From: Anarhynchus alexandrinus
Lineage: Eukaryota; Chordata; Aves; Charadriiformes; Charadriidae
Direction: 5' to 3'
Assembly (NCBI GenBank): GCA_008711295.1
Contig: VUYV01000783.1
Location: 1-64,000 of the forward strand
Length of the DNA: 64,000 bases
Part shown: positions 60,946 to 64,000 of the stretch, in pieces
How positions within the stretch are numbered: the first letter of the stretch is position 1
Layout of the letters: the number at the start of each line of letters is the position of its first letter
Notes under the pieces: model-generated
The model's input: only the letters and a program-made list of their open reading frames with translations
The model's database searches: none
Told to the model about the DNA's origin: nothing
Position numbers and translations under genes: made by a program

Positions 60946-63900
60946 TGCCCATCCTGAGCACACGCTGCTGCCCAGCGCATTCTGCCTGCGGGCACTTGCT
61001 GCCTTCCCCCGGTCACGGCTCGAGATTTCCTCCACTCCGATGGCTCGCCGCTCGTTACAGAAGTCAATTTTGTAAAACGATGGGTATAAAAAAAAAAAGT
61101 ATGAATTTCCATCGATTAACCAGTAACAACGAAGAGCCAATCAGATGCAGGGAAGAGGATTTTGTTAGGCTAGCTGGCTGTTTAATTAATCAACCAAGCC
61201 TTTAACGATGTCAATGACCTGTGAATGTCAGTACACATTTAGAGAATCAGTGGTCTACAGCAAAACTGAGCTATAAGCCAAAAGCGGTTATGGACTGTTT
61301 TATTAAAACTAGCACCATCAGGAAAAGCACGACTTTTAACAGACTGACAGAAGTTTTCTTTATACTGAGAACTGTAAAATCACTGGACCATGGAAATGGA
61401 CGAGATGCCATGTTTTAGAGGCATTGTTTAACATTGCTTCATGACATCTGGTCATGACATGGCATGATTTTAATTAATCAAACTTGTCATGGATATGCCA
61501 CCACCATACCAGCTGAGGGCTGGAGAGATGTATAGTAGCAACAATAAATAATGACAAAGAGTTGAATGGAAGAATGAGGTTGGATGGCATCTGGGGTCAA
61601 TCAGACAGCAAAGTTATTAGAAGGAAATTAAATGACACTAATAAACCTTGCATCCTAAATAAGCAAGATGTCATACCATCAAGTATATACTGTCGCAAGT
61701 TATACCACAAAATGCAACATGTTTCTAGACGACAAGATGAGATTCAGCAAAAATTAATCCTGTTTTTTAAAACTTCCCACACACATACTCAGCAGAAGAG
61801 AGAAACTATGCAAGTCGCAATGCCTGATAATGACCTACACATGAGACAGCAAATTAGAAATATATTTACCAACAATAGGGGGCGAGGGGGGGGAGAGAAA
61901 AAGAAATGTTGTGGAAAAATACACTCTGTCAGATCACAGAAGAGGGAAGAGAAATGACCCCCATCCAGCTCCAGTTCAGCTTCATTTGGAGCACCAGTCC
62001 CTAAATTAATCTGTGCCTTGATAAACAAGCACGAGCAGCGGGAAGAGACACCATTTAGTTTTAGTTGCTGTTAAAAACCCGCAGTGCTCTCAGAGACAAA
62101 CCCAGCAAGCGCAAGCAGCCGGGTCAGGGCTGGGCAAGGCCAACACCGAGGCGAAAGGCTGGGAGGCAATGCACCCCCACACCTCCGGGCTTATGATCCC
62201 CTGGAGAGAACACCCGCAGGGGAAAGGACGCCGCTGTTTCATCCCCTCCGTCAGCACACTTGGTTCTGGTACAAGTCAACGTGCAGATTCTGCCTTGAGG
62301 ATCGCAGCAGCCTGTGACCCCAGCGCTGCAAAGGGTTTGCGGGGAGCAGCTTTGCAACCCCCCATCATGCCTTACACCGCCCCGTGGACAGCCAGGCTCC
62401 CCAGGGAAATGCCCCCGGCAGAGAGGCAAGACACCCTCCGACCTCCTGCCCAGCACCATCGCAGAGAAGGGTCGTCCCCAAGCGCCCCGCTCCAGGGCAG
62501 CGGGACATGCCTCCCACTCTGCCTAGGAGGCACGAGGCACTCAGAGCCGGCGCGGGGAGGAGAGGAGCACATCCCTGTACACGCAGCCCAATGCTGTCAG
62601 GACGCACCATGGTGCTCACGGGAACCGTGAGTGGCTCCAGGATTGGGATCCAGCCCTTCCCACCTGGGATCAGCGATCCCGCTCCGTGCGAGGAGGTACA
62701 CGTTCAGGCTGCTCAGAGTTGTCTTGCGGGTCGGTCTGGATGACCAGACAGGGGAGGGAAGGTAGCACGGAGCCCTTTTGCTCCTTGTTTCCCAGCTCCT
62801 TCTGCTTTGTTGTTTTTTTCCAAACAAGCACAGCCTGGCATCCCTACTCCACACAGCTCTCCCACAGGAACACTGCAAGCGCCCGGAGAAAATACCGGGG
62901 GACGGAGACGGCTCCCTCGTGCAGCAGCCACCCTGAGGTCGCTGCAGCAGCCGCAGGAGCGGAGCGCAGCGAGCCCTCTCCGGAGAGCTGCGAGCGCAGC
63001 ACTGGCACGAGCTGCTCTCCACGGGCAGCTGCAGGAGGGCCGTCTGCAGTCCAAGCCTCTGGCCCACCGGGGCCACCGCGGCGGCTCCAGCCACCGGGAC
63101 GGGCAGTGGGACGGCAGAGCCAACCCACAGGCAAAGGCAGCTCAGCGCCCACAGTCCCAGCCACCGTGACAACGGGGCCGACAGGCTTTTCCAGGTCATC
63201 CCACGCAAGGACACAAACTGGAAGGAGACCCCAACAGAGCTCCGTGATGCTTAATAGTCTCTGATGTGAATGAAGTCCATTCTGTGCCGTGTGTTGCGCT
63301 GGAACCAGTGAGCCCAGATCCCAGAGCTGCTCCTTAGCCAGTCCTCGCACCGAGAAATGCTGAGTACCTGCTGCTGTGCAGATGTCCTCACTAACACGGC
63401 ACGGTGACCAGCACCACACTAAAACCGCATACAGAGAGACAGCAGGTGATGAGAAAAAGACAGCATCAGAAAATACATCTTCCCAACAGCCAGGGACAGT
63501 AAACCATGCTGTGATCGCCCACAGAAGCAAATGAGCTGCTTTCTTGGGATATTTGGGATGAACAGTAAGTATCAAGGTGACAAGTTAGGCTGGGAAAATG
63601 CTTACTGGATCCTTTAATTGGTTTGGTTCTTGGTTTTGGAGCTACGTTGCAAAGGCATTACACCACAGAATGGCTGAAGTAAACGCATTTAAGATGACCA
63701 ATTAATGTTAGGACTCTTCAGTATCAGAAAAGTACCAAAAAGAATGAAAGAATTCAGAAAACAGTTCATACTTATTAGTTAATCTGAAGTGATCGACAGA
63801 AGGAAAGATTATTAAAGCAAATATTGAAACACAACAATTACTTTAATGGATCACTACAGTGTTGTACAGTTACAAAGACAGACAAACAACTTGCGGTTAT

Positions 63901-64000
63901 TAATAAAACTAAATCAATGCTCCTGCGCACCCTTTGCTATGCAACATGTTAAATGAAAAGAAAGCATATACTGCATTGTAACTAACATTGTAACTTACAC

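Larger units (their letters stand above)
46408..64000 (-). other. SHANK3 upstream intron or 5' region, at least 17.6 kb
   Basis: Everything upstream of the SPN exon up to the window edge. It holds a young CR1 (47404-48419), a CR1 interrupted by an assembly gap (about 51640-52214), old antisense CR1 pieces (about 54990-55140 and 57425-57880), a small CR1 tail (about 60068-60195), a CpG-rich block (58860-59180) and a 45-bp minisatellite (60840-60945). The first coding exon was sought as a minus-strand sequence encoding a VRVGIPDLQQT-like end followed by GT and was not found. It is probably beyond 64000, although a divergent short exon could be missed by eye. Nothing is recognised in 48.8-51.6, 52.3-54.9, 55.9-57.4 or 61.1-64.0 kb. 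Confidence 0.7.

Noticed and set aside
60643..61140. Repetitive 165-codon minus-strand frame (DGWTAVCVR repeats)
   Set aside because: Produced by a 45-bp minisatellite whose period is a multiple of three; not a repeat protein.
62597..63575. Overlapping 205- and 243-codon minus-strand frames in a GC-rich block, examined as a possible SHANK3 first exon
   Set aside because: No VRVGIPDLQQT-like sequence before a GT donor. The translation is Ala/Arg/Pro-rich without a signature.

Overview
This window is vertebrate nuclear DNA, almost certainly from a bird. It carries at least ten copies or fragments of the CR1 LINE, several ending in the ATTCTATGATTC-type tail typical of avian CR1, and older degraded CR1 sequence of the kind found throughout amniotes. 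There are no operons, ribosome binding sites, CRISPR arrays or prokaryotic genes. I recognise no tRNA or rRNA.

One protein-coding gene is supported. It lies on the minus strand and spans 7154-46407. Seven internal exons with consensus GT/AG borders and compatible phases give exactly 900 coding bases (300 codons). They encode most of the SPN (Shank/ProSAP N-terminal) domain and the first six ankyrin repeats of a SHANK scaffold protein. The sequence is closer to SHANK3 than to SHANK1 or SHANK2. The exons, in gene order (right to left), are 46204-46407, 42342-42413, 29472-29580, 10233-10384, 9748-9915, 8546-8662 and 7154-7231. The short first coding exon (about 21 residues in human SHANK3) was not found up to base 64000. 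The exon continuing the ankyrin domain was not found down to base 1. The window is therefore internal to a long gene, and essentially everything outside the exons is intron.

Layout. 1-7153: intron downstream of the last exon seen. 7154-10384: a compact cluster of four ankyrin exons. 10385-29471: a 19 kb intron with most of the CR1 load. 29472-29580: first ankyrin exon. 29581-42341: a 12.8 kb intron with CpG-rich stretches and few repeats. 42342-46407: two SPN exons. 46408-64000: upstream intron with a young CR1, an assembly gap inside another CR1, a CpG-rich island-like block near 59 kb and a 45-bp minisatellite.

I found no convincing undescribed system. The observations most worth a second look are: a CR1 copy with an open 306-codon frame and a 23-bp flanking duplication; two other CR1 copies with 8-bp duplications; an island-like CpG block with outward splice-donor-like sites on both strands; a TA-rich microsatellite beside the donor site of an SPN exon; and a CR1 tail with no body inside a 317-bp intron.
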